This document shows, piece by piece, positions 1 through 9,222 of a stretch of DNA of 64,000 nt. Position 1 is the first letter of the stretch. The number at the start of each line of letters is the position of its first letter. Source of the DNA: DATBRC01 sp036560485 (GTDB lineage: Bacteria; Pseudomonadota; Gammaproteobacteria; Burkholderiales; Burkholderiaceae_D); assembly GCA_036560485.1 (NCBI GenBank), contig DATBRC010000053.1, forward strand, positions 124,001 through 188,000. Reading direction: 5' to 3'. The notes beneath the pieces were generated by a model. That model searched no databases. It was not told where the DNA came from and saw only the letters and a program-made list of their open reading frames with translations. The translations under genes were made by a program, and so were the position numbers.

Positions 1-1
1 C

Positions 2-2518
2 GTGCAATTGATCGGCGGCATGGTTCTACATTACGGAAAAATTGCCGAGATGGGAACCGGTGAAGGTAAAACCTTGATGGCGACCTTGCCCGCATATTTG
101 AATGCGTTGTCAGGCAAAGGTGTCCATGTCGTCACAGTCAACGATTATCTGGCGCAACGCGATGCCGACTGGATGGGTAAAGTATATGCGTGGCTGGGCT
201 TGGCCACTGGCGTCAATCTGTCGCAGATGGAACACGATGCGAAGCAGACTGCGTACGCCGCCGATATTACTTACGGCACCAATAATGAATTCGGCTTCGA
301 TTATCTGCGCGACAACATGGTGTATGAAGCGAGTGAACGCGTGCAACGCGGCTTGAATTTCGGCATCGTCGATGAAGTGGATTCGATTTTGATCGACGAA
401 GCAAGAACGCCGCTGATTATTTCCGGGCAGGCTGAAAACCATACCGAGCTATATCACAAAATCAATGAAGTGCCGCCGCTGTTGACAATGCAAATCGGTG
501 AAGAAACACCAGATGGCAAGGGCAAGATCGAAGTGCCAGGCGATTACACCAAGGATGAAAAAGCGCATCAAGTCTTGTTGACTGAAGCAGGGCACGAGAA
601 GGCTGAGCAGATTCTGACGCGCATGGGCTTGCTGCCGGAAGGTGCATCGCTCTACGATGCATCCAACATCACACTGATTCATCATTTGTACGCCGCATTG
701 CGTGCACATACCTTGTATCACAAGGATCAGCATTACGTTGTGCTCAATAATGAAATCGTCATTGTCGATGAATTCACCGGCCGCATGATGCATGGCCGCC
801 GCTGGTCCGAAGGTCTGCACCAGGCAGTCGAAGCCAAAGAGCGTGTGCAGATCCAGAACGAAAATCAAACGCTGGCATCGATCACTTTCCAGAATTACTT
901 CCGCATGTACAGCAAGTTGGCAGGCATGACCGGTACGGCGGATACTGAAGCGTACGAATTTCAGGAAATCTACGGGCTGGAAACCGTGGTGATTCCGCCG
1001 AATCGCCCAAGCCAGCGCAAGGATCGCCAAGACCAGGTATATAAATCCGCGCAGGAAAAATATCAGGCAATGTTGAAAGACATTCAGGATTGCTATGAAC
1101 GCGGCCAACCGGTATTGGTCGGCACCACCTCGATTGAAAATTCTGAACTGCTATCTGGGATCTTGACCAAAGCCAAGCTGCCGCACAATGTGCTGAACGC
1201 AAAGCAGCATGCGCGTGAAGCGGAAATCATTGCGCAAGCAGGCCGTCCCAAGGCGATTACCATCGCAACCAACATGGCCGGTCGTGGTACCGATATCGTA
1301 TTGGGCGGCAATGTCGAGAAGCAGGTTCAATTCATTGAAGCGGATGACAAGCTTTCCGATACAGAAAAGCAGTTGAAATCGCAAAAACTGCGTGACGAAT
1401 GGCAATCTCTGCACGACCACGTCGTCGCTGCAGGCGGTTTGCATATTGTCGGCACCGAGCGGCACGAATCACGCCGCGTCGATAACCAGTTGCGCGGCCG
1501 CTCCGGTCGCCAGGGTGATCCTGGTTCATCGCGGTTTTATTTGTCGCTGGACGATGCATTGCTGCGTATCTTCGCCGGCGATCGCGTGCGCGCGATCATG
1601 GACCGTTTGAAAATGCCGGAAGGCGAACCAATCGAAGCAGGCATGGTGTCGCGTTCTATCGAATCGGCGCAGCGCAAGGTTGAGGCACGTAACTTTGACA
1701 TCCGCAAACAATTGCTGGAATACGACGATGTGGCCAACGATCAGCGCAAGGTGATTTATACGCAACGCAATGAACTGCTCGAATCGCAAGACGTCTCCGA
1801 ACTCATTACATCGTTGCGCCATGGCGTTTTCACCGAATTGTTCCGTACGCATGTGCCGGCAGAATCGATGGAAGAGCAGTGGGACCTCAAGGCACTGGAA
1901 GCCGCATTGACTAACGAGTGGCAATTGAATGTGCCGTTGTCGACCATGCTGGTTGCCGAGCCTAATTTGACGGATGAAGAGTTGCTGGCGCGCGTTTTGA
2001 AAGCATCGGATGAATCCTATCAAGCCAAGATCGACATGGTCGGCAAGGAATCGTTCGGCGGTTTTGAACGTAGCGTGATGCTGCAGAATATCGACTCGCA
2101 TTGGCGTGAGCACCTTGCTGCACTGGATCATCTGCGCCAAGGCATTCATTTGCGTGGTTACGCACAAAAAGATCCGAAGCAGGAATACAAGCGTGAAGCG
2201 TTCGAACTGTTCGGTCAAATGCTCGACATGATCCGTGATAGCGTGATCAGGATTGTCGCAACCGTACGCATCCAGTCGCGTGAAGAAATGGAAGCTGCCG
2301 AACAAGATATGGCGCAATCGCATGTAGCGAATGTCAATTATCAGCACGCGGATTTTGATGAGAATGCTGCGCCGGAAGATTTGATGGCGCCTACTGCCAA
2401 TCTGGATGCCGGCAAACCGCAGCCGCTGGTTAATGCGATGCCGAAAGTCGGCCGCAATGATCCATGCCCTTGTGGCAGTGGCAAGAAGTACAAGCAATGT
2501 CACGGTCGCCTTGCATAG
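2..2518 (+). CDS. secA: SecA, preprotein translocase ATPase (5' end cut off by window)
   Basis: ATPase that drives unfolded preproteins through SecYEG. The window opens inside the gene; about 80 N-terminal residues are missing compared with the roughly 900-residue family, so the first GTG is an internal valine codon, not a start. In the visible 838 residues, Walker A (GTGEGKT) is at 18-24, the DEVD Walker B region near 120-130, then the second helicase domain with an NMAGRGTDI motif. The C-terminus carries the zinc/SecB-binding motif CPCGSGKKYKQCHG. The residue before TGEGKT is Gly, where many SecA proteins have Arg. A large inverted repeat and an intrinsic terminator follow the stop. Identity is certain. 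Confidence 0.98.
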   Translation: MQLIGGMVLHYGKIAEMGTGEGKTLMATLPAYLNALSGKGVHVVTVNDYLAQRDADWMGKVYAWLGLATGVNLSQMEHDAKQTAYAADITYGTNNEFGFDYLRDNMVYEASERVQRGLNFGIVDEVDSILIDEARTPLIISGQAENHTELYHKINEVPPLLTMQIGEETPDGKGKIEVPGDYTKDEKAHQVLLTEAGHEKAEQILTRMGLLPEGASLYDASNITLIHHLYAALRAHTLYHKDQHYVVLNNEIVIVDEFTGRMMHGRRWSEGLHQAVEAKERVQIQNENQTLASITFQNYFRMYSKLAGMTGTADTEAYEFQEIYGLETVVIPPNRPSQRKDRQDQVYKSAQEKYQAMLKDIQDCYERGQPVLVGTTSIENSELLSGILTKAKLPHNVLNAKQHAREAEIIAQAGRPKAITIATNMAGRGTDIVLGGNVEKQVQFIEADDKLSDTEKQLKSQKLRDEWQSLHDHVVAAGGLHIVGTERHESRRVDNQLRGRSGRQGDPGSSRFYLSLDDALLRIFAGDRVRAIMDRLKMPEGEPIEAGMVSRSIESAQRKVEARNFDIRKQLLEYDDVANDQRKVIYTQRNELLESQDVSELITSLRHGVFTELFRTHVPAESMEEQWDLKALEAALTNEWQLNVPLSTMLVAEPNLTDEELLARVLKASDESYQAKIDMVGKESFGGFERSVMLQNIDSHWREHLAALDHLRQGIHLRGYAQKDPKQEYKREAFELFGQMLDMIRDSVIRIVATVRIQSREEMEAAEQDMAQSHVANVNYQHADFDENAAPEDLMAPTANLDAGKPQPLVNAMPKVGRNDPCPCGSGKKYKQCHGRLA

Positions 2519-2520
2519 AA

Positions 2521-2636
2521 AGTACTGATTAAGCTACTGCGCGGCGCAAGCCGAAGCCTGCGATGCTCACCGTACGTTTTGTACGGCTGCGCTTCTTAAC
2601 TTCGGCTTGCGCCGCTCGCTACGCTTACTCAGCACT
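2521..2636. repeat. Long nested inverted repeat (REP-like element)
   Basis: A 16-bp perfect inverted repeat, GCGGCGCAAGCCGAAG at 2541-2556 against its complement at 2600-2615, encloses a second hairpin (CCGTAC 2570-2575 / GTACGG 2581-2586). Imperfect complementarity extends outward to AGTACT at 2521 and AGCACT at 2636. It starts two bases after the secA stop and lacks a U-tract, so it is not itself a terminator. Size and position suggest a dispersed extragenic palindrome; copy number elsewhere in the genome cannot be judged here. Confidence 0.8.
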
Positions 2637-2661
2637 TTTGATACTGAATTATGGCGCAATC

Positions 2662-2694
2662 AAAAAAGGGCGGGATATCCTGCCCTTTTCTTTT
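2662..2694 (+). terminator. Intrinsic terminator after secA
   Basis: An A-run, then a GC-rich stem (GGGCGGGA ... TCCTGCCC, one G-U pair), then TTTTCTTTT. It reads on the plus strand and probably ends the secA transcript before argJ. Confidence 0.8.
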
Positions 2695-2781
2695 GGTCAC
2701 GTTTGAATGCAATTCGTTGCGATACGTTTAGTTTACAATTGCGTTTTGGTCTAACGACACTCACCATTTCAAGAAAATATT

Positions 2782-4014
2782 ATGGCCGTCAATCTCCCAC
2801 TTCCATCCAATTTGAAACCCGTTGCCGGGATTGAACTGGGTCACGCCGAGGCAGGCATACGTAAGGCCAATCGCAAGGATTTGCTGGTGATGAAACTTGC
2901 GCCGACTGCAACCGTTGCAGGCGTGTTTACGACCAATCGTTTTTGTGCCGCACCGGTACAGGTCTGCAAGGCTCATCTGGAAGATTTGCACATTTCCGGT
3001 TCGCCGATACGTGCGTTGGTGATTAACACCGGGAATGCCAATGCGGGCACAGGCGAAACCGGTTTGGCAGATGCCAATGCGACTTGCGCATCTTTGGCAG
3101 AATTGCTGGGTTGTGAGCCATCGCAAATATTGCCGTTTTCAACCGGTGTGATTCTGGAACCGCTGCCAGTCGAGCGCATTCAGGCCGGTTTGCCGAAAGC
3201 GTTGGCCAATCTTAAAACAGATAACTGGTACAACGCTGCTGAATCGATCATGACCACCGATACGCAGCCGAAAGCTGCATCACGCACGGTCACGATTGAT
3301 GGGCATACCATCACATTGACAGGCATCAGCAAGGGCGCAGGCATGATCATGCCGAACATGGCAACCATGCTTGGATTTTTGGCGACTGACGCTGCAGTGG
3401 CGCAGCCGGTACTCGATCATTTGGTGAAGGAAGCGGCGGATCAGTCTTTCAATTGCATCACGATTGATGGCGATACATCGACCAACGATTCATTCATTGT
3501 GATGGCAACCGGTGCGGCGAAGCTGGAAGTCAACGAGATCGATTCGCCTGAATATGCCGAGTTGTCAAAGGCAGTGATCGGTTTGTCGCAAGAATTGGCG
3601 CAAATGATTGTGCGCGACGGTGAAGGCGCGACCAAGTTCATCACTGTCACTGTGGAAGAAGGTAATGGTGTCGAAGAATGCCGAAAAATCGCTTATGAAA
3701 TCGCTCATTCACCACTGGTCAAGACTGCATTCTTTGCTTCCGATCCGAATCTGGGACGATTGTTGATGGCAATCGGCAAAGCAGGTGTGATGGATTTGGA
3801 TGTATCAAAAGTAAACCTCTATCTTGACGATGTGTTGGTCGTCAAAAATGGTGGCCGCAACGCATCCTACAAAGAAGAAGACGGCCAGCGCGTGATGAAG
3901 AAAAGTGAAATCACGGTGCGCGTGAAGCTGGCGCGCGGCGATGCTGCGGCGACGATCTGGACATGCGATTTGTCGCATGAGTATGTGTCGATCAATGCCG
4001 ATTACCGCTCCTGA
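2782..4014 (+). CDS. argJ: ArgJ, bifunctional ornithine acetyltransferase / N-acetylglutamate synthase
   Basis: Arginine biosynthesis: transfers acetyl from N-acetylornithine to glutamate and, in bifunctional forms, also makes N-acetylglutamate from acetyl-CoA. The 410-residue product has the family length. The self-cleavage site is in KGAGMIMPNMATMLGF; Thr195 is the expected new N-terminal nucleophile of the beta chain. The C-terminus keeps the FFASDPNLGR region of the active site. The ATG at 2782 matches the usual N-terminus. A DUF815 ATPase follows 14 bp downstream. Whether this enzyme is mono- or bifunctional cannot be read from sequence alone. Confidence 0.96.
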   Translation: MAVNLPLPSNLKPVAGIELGHAEAGIRKANRKDLLVMKLAPTATVAGVFTTNRFCAAPVQVCKAHLEDLHISGSPIRALVINTGNANAGTGETGLADANATCASLAELLGCEPSQILPFSTGVILEPLPVERIQAGLPKALANLKTDNWYNAAESIMTTDTQPKAASRTVTIDGHTITLTGISKGAGMIMPNMATMLGFLATDAAVAQPVLDHLVKEAADQSFNCITIDGDTSTNDSFIVMATGAAKLEVNEIDSPEYAELSKAVIGLSQELAQMIVRDGEGATKFITVTVEEGNGVEECRKIAYEIAHSPLVKTAFFASDPNLGRLLMAIGKAGVMDLDVSKVNLYLDDVLVVKNGGRNASYKEEDGQRVMKKSEITVRVKLARGDAAATIWTCDLSHEYVSINADYRS

Positions 4015-4028
4015 TTGGTGACATAGCG

Positions 4029-4904
4029 ATGACGCAACTTGATCAATTTCTCAAACGCGCTGAAGCACTGTTGGCACGTCTTGAGACGATTCTGCCGCCG
4101 GCTAATCAGGTGCCAGACTGGAACGCAGGCATTGCTTTCCGTTGGCGCAAGCGTAGCGGAAAAGATAGCCCCGGTTATCTACAACCGGTGACATATATCA
4201 CACCAATTGCGTTATCTGACTTGCATAACATCACGCAGCAAAAGCAGCAGATCGAACAGAATACCTTGCAGTTCGTACAGGGAAAACCGGCCAATAACGT
4301 CCTGCTCACAGGTGCACGCGGAACAGGAAAATCGTCGCTGATCAAAGCTTGCTTGAATCAATATGCGCAGCAAGGTTTGCGCTTGATCGAAGTGGATAAG
4401 AGCGATCTGGCTGACCTTGCGGACATTGTTGATTTGGTGGTGAAGCGTCCGGAACGTTTCATCATTTTTTGCGATGATCTATCGTTTGAAGAAGGCGAAG
4501 GAGGTTACAAGGCACTGAAGGTGGCGTTGGATGGCAGCATCTCTGCGCAATCGGATAATGTGCTGATTTATGCAACGTCTAATCGTCGACATTTAATGCC
4601 AGAGCGTATGTCGGATAATGATACTTACACGCACACGGATGATGGTGATCTGCATCCTGGCGAGACGGTTGAAGAAAAAATTTCGCTGTCCGAGCGTTTT
4701 GGTTTGTGGGTATCTTTTTACCCTTTCAAGCAGGATGATTATCTGGATATTGCCGCGCATTGGCTCGCGCATTTCGGTTGCGATGCCAAACAAATCAAGG
4801 CAGCGCAGGCCGATGCATTACGCTGGGCCTTGCAACGCGGTTCTCGCTCAGGGCGAGTCGCGTGGCAGTTCGCCAAAGACTATGCCGGCAAGATGAAAAA
4901 ATAA
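4029..4904 (+). CDS. AAA-type ATPase, DUF815 family
   Basis: A 291-residue P-loop ATPase of the DUF815 family, which has no firmly established role. Walker A GARGTGKS lies at residues 95-102 and a Walker B-like FIIFCDDLSF near 146-155. An N-terminal region of about 90 residues precedes the nucleotide-binding core, and a YATSNRRHLMPERM stretch resembles sensor-1. It sits 14 bp after argJ and 46 bp before mutT on the same strand, so co-transcription is likely. No membrane segment or signal peptide is seen. Family membership is secure; function is unknown. Confidence 0.9.
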   Translation: MTQLDQFLKRAEALLARLETILPPANQVPDWNAGIAFRWRKRSGKDSPGYLQPVTYITPIALSDLHNITQQKQQIEQNTLQFVQGKPANNVLLTGARGTGKSSLIKACLNQYAQQGLRLIEVDKSDLADLADIVDLVVKRPERFIIFCDDLSFEEGEGGYKALKVALDGSISAQSDNVLIYATSNRRHLMPERMSDNDTYTHTDDGDLHPGETVEEKISLSERFGLWVSFYPFKQDDYLDIAAHWLAHFGCDAKQIKAAQADALRWALQRGSRSGRVAWQFAKDYAGKMKK

Positions 4905-4950
4905 TACTCAGTTCAATTCCACAATCTGATTATGCATCAGCTCGACACTC

Positions 4951-5367
4951 ATGTCTCAGCACGTACCCGCACCTATTGATGTAGCCGTCGGCATCTTGAT
5001 GAAGCCGAATGGCGACGTGTTGCTCGGCCAACGGCCGGATGGCAAGCCCTATGCGGGTTATTGGGAATTCCCAGGCGGCAAAGTCGAAGCAGGCGAAGAT
5101 ATTCTGCATGCACTTCAACGAGAATTTGTCGAAGAACTGGGCTTGCAAATCATCTCTGCAGAACCGTGGTGCGGTGTCGAGCATGTATATCCGCACGCAC
5201 ATGTTCGCTTGCATTTTTACATCAGCCGTGAATGGCGTGGTGAACCGCAAAGTTTGGAAGGTCAGGCATTTGCCTGGCAGGGTAGTGTCGGTGTGGAACC
5301 GCTGCTGCCGGCCACTATTCCATTGATTGAATGGTTGGATAAATTACGTTACGGGGCAGCTGTTTGA
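4951..5367 (+). CDS. mutT: MutT-type Nudix hydrolase (8-oxo-dGTP diphosphatase)
   Basis: Sanitises the nucleotide pool by hydrolysing oxidised dGTP. The 138-residue protein has a complete Nudix box: Gly43, Glu49, Arg57-Glu58, Glu61-Glu62 and Gly64, following the GYWEFPGGK strand typical of MutT. It ends 4 bp from the stop of the convergent yacG. The neighbourhood with yacG-zapD-coaE is common in proteobacteria. Substrate specificity is inferred from the MutT-like length and GYWEFPGG motif. Confidence 0.92.
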   Translation: MSQHVPAPIDVAVGILMKPNGDVLLGQRPDGKPYAGYWEFPGGKVEAGEDILHALQREFVEELGLQIISAEPWCGVEHVYPHAHVRLHFYISREWRGEPQSLEGQAFAWQGSVGVEPLLPATIPLIEWLDKLRYGAAV

Positions 5368-5371
5368 CCAG

Positions 5372-5569
5372 TTAACGTTGATCAGGCAGCTTGCTGTCAT
5401 CATCGCTGGATTCATCATTCGTCGGTGCAGTCGGGATGCTGTATTTTTCCTCTGCCCATGCACCGAGATCGATTTGTTTGCAACGATTTGAGCAAAATGG
5501 CCGATACTTGCTTTGTTCAGTCCATTCGACTTTTTTGCCGCAGGTTGGGCAATCGACAATGGCTGCCAT
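5372..5569 (-). CDS. yacG: YacG, zinc-binding DNA gyrase inhibitor
   Basis: A 65-residue zinc-finger protein; E. coli YacG binds GyrB and inhibits gyrase. The signature is CPTCGKK near the N-terminus and FCSNRCKQIDLGAW further on, giving four zinc-ligand cysteines. The ATG at 5569 was chosen because the family begins just before the first CxxC; the reading frame extends upstream to 5623 into zapD but that part is not conserved. It is 10 bp downstream of zapD, so it is the last gene of the coaE-zapD-yacG group. Confidence 0.93.
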   Translation of the reverse strand: MAAIVDCPTCGKKVEWTEQSKYRPFCSNRCKQIDLGAWAEEKYSIPTAPTNDESSDDDSKLPDQR

Positions 5570-5579
5570 ACTCGATAGA

Positions 5580-6335
5580 TTAAAAATTACATAGAGTGAG
5601 TTCGAAAGGCACATCGCCCTCAAAAGCTTTCGGTTTCATATCGCCATCCTGTGAAGTAAAGCGAATCCAAAGCATATACTTGTTGGCTGAAATTTCAGGA
5701 ATCACGCCAAGCGTCTCATCAATATTCAAGCGCAACATTTGGTAAACCTTGCCTTGCAACATCTGTTGATAGCTGCCGCCTTGCGCAATCATTTTAGCCG
5801 GGCGACCGGATTCGCGCAAAAGGCGCAAGACCAGCGCAATGGCATCGAATAGAGGTGCCAACGGTGCAAACCATTTGGCAATGTCCTCATAGCGTTGTTC
5901 GGCCGATTCATGCTGCCATGCATAGTAAGACGGCAAATCGAATTCACATGCGCCGCCAGGGATAATCGTGCGGCCGCGAATACTCATTAGCCATTCATTA
6001 TCGCGGACGTTCTGGCCAGTCTTGCCTTGCGCAGCGATCAAGGCTCCACTGATACGGTCCACGTCGTTCAGAATCGCATCAAGCCGGTCTGCTTGTACAT
6101 TGGGATTGGATTTGAATCCGAGCAGCGTTTGCTTTTGTCTTTCGAGTTCTTGCAGCAGGTCTGACTTCAAGTCGGCACGTCCGGCTACTTCCAGCATTTC
6201 AAAGATGGTGGAGAGTGCAACATGATGCTGCAGCGGGTGAGCCTGATGAAAAAAGAAGGTGAATTTTTCGTGCAGGTCTTCCAGACGCAGCAATGTGCGA
6301 ATACGCTCATTGAAAGGGTATTCATAGACAATCAA
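5580..6335 (-). CDS. zapD: ZapD, FtsZ-associated cell division protein
   Basis: Cytoplasmic division protein that bundles FtsZ filaments. The 251-residue product starts IVYEYPFNERIRTLLRLE, the conserved N-terminus of ZapD (formerly YacF), and matches the family length. No ATG is available at this position: the start is TTG at 6335, preceded by AAAGGGA about seven bases upstream, a convincing ribosome binding site. It lies between coaE and yacG on the minus strand, with a 138-bp gap after coaE, so it may have its own promoter. Confidence 0.94.
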   Translation of the reverse strand: MIVYEYPFNERIRTLLRLEDLHEKFTFFFHQAHPLQHHVALSTIFEMLEVAGRADLKSDLLQELERQKQTLLGFKSNPNVQADRLDAILNDVDRISGALIAAQGKTGQNVRDNEWLMSIRGRTIIPGGACEFDLPSYYAWQHESAEQRYEDIAKWFAPLAPLFDAIALVLRLLRESGRPAKMIAQGGSYQQMLQGKVYQMLRLNIDETLGVIPEISANKYMLWIRFTSQDGDMKPKAFEGDVPFELTLCNF

Positions 6336-6473
6336 AATGGCGTCCCTTTAGGGTTAAGGCTGGACAATAGTTACGTGATTCTGAACGAAGCTGCAAGAAA
6401 AGACAAATGCTGCAGGTATTTTTTTGTGTTCGTATCGATTTATTTTATACGGAGCCCATGAATTTCATTCAGA

Positions 6474-7106
6474 TTACGCTGAATGTGGCGCGTCGGCCGC
6501 TTTTGCCAAAGAGGTATATAAAGTATGCAATCGGTCAATTTCAGGCATCAATAATGTTGCATCGCCATCATTCAAGATAATGTCATCCGCTGCCGCTCGC
6601 CGTAATTCACGTGTGGCCTGTGTCGCCATGATCGCGCGCACTTGCGACTCGGAGAGTCCGCTGCGCTGCACAACACGTTTTACTTGCAGTTCTTCCGGGC
6701 AGTCGACCACCAGAATACGTGAAACTTGGTCTTTCCATGTGCCGGACTCAATCAGTAGCGGGACCACGAAAAGCAAGTAGTTACCATTGGCTTGCTTGGC
6801 TGCATGTGCGGTTTCCATGCGTATCAATGGGTGCAGAATCGATTCCAGGCGTTTTTTAGCAGCGGGATCAGCAAACACATGCTCGCGCATTTTAGTGCGG
6901 TCCATTGCGCCTTCCGGCGTCAAAAAATCTTCTCCGAATTGCGCACGAATTGCTGGCAGCGCACTGCCTCCTACTTTGGTCAGTTGATGCGCGATCTGAT
7001 CGGTATCGATAACAGCCGCGCCTTTTGCTCCAAACATGTTGGCGACCATGGTTTTGCCGGACCCAATTCCACCTGTTAATCCAACTGAGAAAGCTGTCGA
7101 GGCCAT
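6474..7106 (-). CDS. coaE: CoaE, dephospho-CoA kinase
   Basis: Last step of coenzyme A synthesis, phosphorylating the 3' hydroxyl of dephospho-CoA. With the ATG at 7106 the protein is 210 residues. Walker A GGIGSGKT is at 12-19, followed by the conserved DTDQIAHQL and the HPLIR lid motif. An in-frame TTG at 7115 overlaps the pilD stop and cannot be excluded. The gene begins 5 bp after pilD, so it is translationally linked to the pilus assembly genes, an order seen in many proteobacteria. Confidence 0.95.
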   Translation of the reverse strand: MASTAFSVGLTGGIGSGKTMVANMFGAKGAAVIDTDQIAHQLTKVGGSALPAIRAQFGEDFLTPEGAMDRTKMREHVFADPAAKKRLESILHPLIRMETAHAAKQANGNYLLFVVPLLIESGTWKDQVSRILVVDCPEELQVKRVVQRSGLSESQVRAIMATQATRELRRAAADDIILNDGDATLLMPEIDRLHTLYTSLAKAADAPHSA

Positions 7107-7111
7107 GCAAG

Positions 7112-7978
7112 TCAAAGCAAAAAACTTAGGTAGGTTTGTGAAATGATTTTGCCATAAAGAAGAGTAATGATACCGGCTGCAGCCAGATAAGGGCCGAACG
7201 GAATGGGGTTGTCACGCCCGAGATTCTTGAAAACGATCAGTGCGATGCCGACGATGGCTCCTACTACAGATGATAATAAGACGATGATAGGCAACATTTG
7301 CCAACCGAGCCACGCTCCAAGTGCAGCCAGCAGTTTGAAGTCACCATAACCCATGCCATCCTTGCCTGTGGCAAGCTTGAACAACCAGTACACCGACCAC
7401 AAAACCAGATATCCAGCTACCGCTCCGATAACTGCATCGTTGATTGGCACAAAAGTGCCACGCAAGTTCACCAATAGTCCGCACCACAATAACGGATAGG
7501 TGAGGTCATCTGGCAGGAGTTGAGTATCGGCATCGATGAAGGTCATCGCGATAAGCAAATAAGCAAATACTAATGTGGCAAGGCCAGTCCAACCACTACC
7601 AAAGTGCCAGACCAAAAAGCTGGATAATAAACCGGACAATAATTCGATGATCGGATAGCGTGGTGAGATGGGTGCTTTGCAGGAAATGCATTTGCCGCGT
7701 AAAAAGAGATAACTAATGATAGGAATGTTTTCGAGCGCGGTGATTTGATGATTGCAATGTGGGCACGCTGATCGCGGCACCATCAAATTGTAGCGATCTG
7801 TATGCGGCAAGGGTTTGCCGCTTTCATGCGCAACATAATTATCCGATTCACGCCGCATGATTTTCGGCAGTCGATGAATCACGACGTTGAGAAAGCTGCC
7901 GATCATCAAGCCAAACAAACCGGCGATCGCGGCGCTCAAAGTATTTCCAGGCGCCGCGAAAAGAACATAGTCCAGCAT
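7112..7978 (-). CDS. pilD: PilD, type IV prepilin leader peptidase / N-methyltransferase
   Basis: Inner-membrane aspartic protease that cleaves and N-methylates prepilins, and usually also type II secretion pseudopilins. In 288 residues it has the cytoplasmic zinc-binding cysteines C72, C75, C97 and C100, and the catalytic aspartates D149 (FIDAD) and D213 (GYGD). About eight hydrophobic segments follow the family pattern. The ATG shares bases with the pilC stop. pilA is not beside this locus. Confidence 0.96.
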   Translation of the reverse strand: MLDYVLFAAPGNTLSAAIAGLFGLMIGSFLNVVIHRLPKIMRRESDNYVAHESGKPLPHTDRYNLMVPRSACPHCNHQITALENIPIISYLFLRGKCISCKAPISPRYPIIELLSGLLSSFLVWHFGSGWTGLATLVFAYLLIAMTFIDADTQLLPDDLTYPLLWCGLLVNLRGTFVPINDAVIGAVAGYLVLWSVYWLFKLATGKDGMGYGDFKLLAALGAWLGWQMLPIIVLLSSVVGAIVGIALIVFKNLGRDNPIPFGPYLAAAGIITLLYGKIISQTYLSFLL

Positions 7979-9210
7979 CAGACGACGGAACCCAGTTTGA
8001 AGATTGGCAAATACATGGCGATCACCAAGCCACCGATCAGCACACCCAAAATTACCATGATCAAAGGCTCCATCAGACTGGATAGTGCCGCGACGGCTTC
8101 ATCCACTTCTGCTTCGTAAAAGTCGGCAACCTTCCCAAGCATTTGATCCAGTGCGCCGGATTCTTCGCCGATCGATACCATCTGCGTCACCATACTTGGG
8201 AACACATTTGCATTTTGCATGGCTACGGTCAAGCTGGTTCCTGTGCTGACTTCAGTTTGAATTTTTTTTGTGGCATCAAAATAGACAGCATTACCCGCCG
8301 CCCCCCCGACTGAGTCCAGTGATTCGACTAACGGCACACCAGCGGCGAACATGGTGGCAAGTGTGCGCGTCCATCGTGCGATTGTTGCTTTACGTATCAC
8401 ATCACCAAAAATAGGAGCCTTTAACATGGTTGCATCCATAAAGCGTTGCATGGGTACAGAGCGTTTCCATGTTTGAAAAAAGAAATATAGGGATGCAAAA
8501 AGTCCGCCGAAAATAAGATACCAATATTTTACAAAAAACTCTGAAACAGCCATTACGAATAAGGTTGGTGCCGGCAAATCGGCACCAAAACTTTCAAAGA
8601 CTGATTTAAATGCAGGAACGACCCAAATCATGATGACGGCAGTAACAATAAAAGCGACCGATAAGATTGCTATTGGATAGGTTAAAGCAGATTTGATTTT
8701 CTTTTTGATGGCCATCGTTTTTTCTTTGTAGATGGCCAAGCGTGTTAGCAGATCCTCCAAGATGCCGGCTTGTTCACCGGCGCCTACCAAATTGCAAAAT
8801 AAAGGATCGAAATATAAAGGATATTTACGGAAGGCTTGGTTTAAACTGGTACCGGTTTCAACGTCTCCTCGTATGTCCATCACAAGTTTTGATACAGCTG
8901 GATTGGAGTGCCCTTTCGCAACGATTTCGAACGATTGCAGCAGAGGTACGCCTGCCTTCATCATTGTTGCTAATTGACGCGTAAAGAGCGTGATATCTTG
9001 ATCGGTAACCTTTTTACCGCTCTTAAATGATTTTCTTTTGATTTTAGTAACTAAAACTCCTTGCCGGCGCAAGGTCGCACTGACTACAGCTTCCCCATTG
9101 GCACGCAATTCACCTTGGACTTTTTTGCCCGTTTTGTCTTTGCCTTCCCAAGCAAATATTGCTTCCTTTATCGGGCCTGTGTTTCCGACTTTGCGCGCTG
9201 CTGTTGCCAT
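7978..9210 (-). CDS. pilC: PilC, type IV pilus inner-membrane platform protein
   Basis: Platform protein of the pilus motor, transmitting PilB motion to pilin subunits. The 410 residues contain two T2SF repeats (about 75-200 and 275-400) and three hydrophobic segments, near 180-205, 225-245 and 380-400. The start ATG has an AGGAGG ribosome binding site four bases upstream. It is 12 bp downstream of pilB and its stop overlaps the pilD start. Confidence 0.96.
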   Translation of the reverse strand: MATAARKVGNTGPIKEAIFAWEGKDKTGKKVQGELRANGEAVVSATLRRQGVLVTKIKRKSFKSGKKVTDQDITLFTRQLATMMKAGVPLLQSFEIVAKGHSNPAVSKLVMDIRGDVETGTSLNQAFRKYPLYFDPLFCNLVGAGEQAGILEDLLTRLAIYKEKTMAIKKKIKSALTYPIAILSVAFIVTAVIMIWVVPAFKSVFESFGADLPAPTLFVMAVSEFFVKYWYLIFGGLFASLYFFFQTWKRSVPMQRFMDATMLKAPIFGDVIRKATIARWTRTLATMFAAGVPLVESLDSVGGAAGNAVYFDATKKIQTEVSTGTSLTVAMQNANVFPSMVTQMVSIGEESGALDQMLGKVADFYEAEVDEAVAALSSLMEPLIMVILGVLIGGLVIAMYLPIFKLGSVV

Positions 9211-9222
9211 GCCGCCTCCTTG

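Noticed and set aside
1526..2503. 325-residue open frame on the minus strand within secA
   Set aside because: It lies wholly antisense to conserved secA sequence, has no recognisable domain, and its length reflects codon bias of the sense gene.
4029..4904. DUF815 ATPase as part of a defence or mobile system
   Set aside because: Its neighbours are housekeeping genes (argJ, mutT) and nothing in the region suggests an island.
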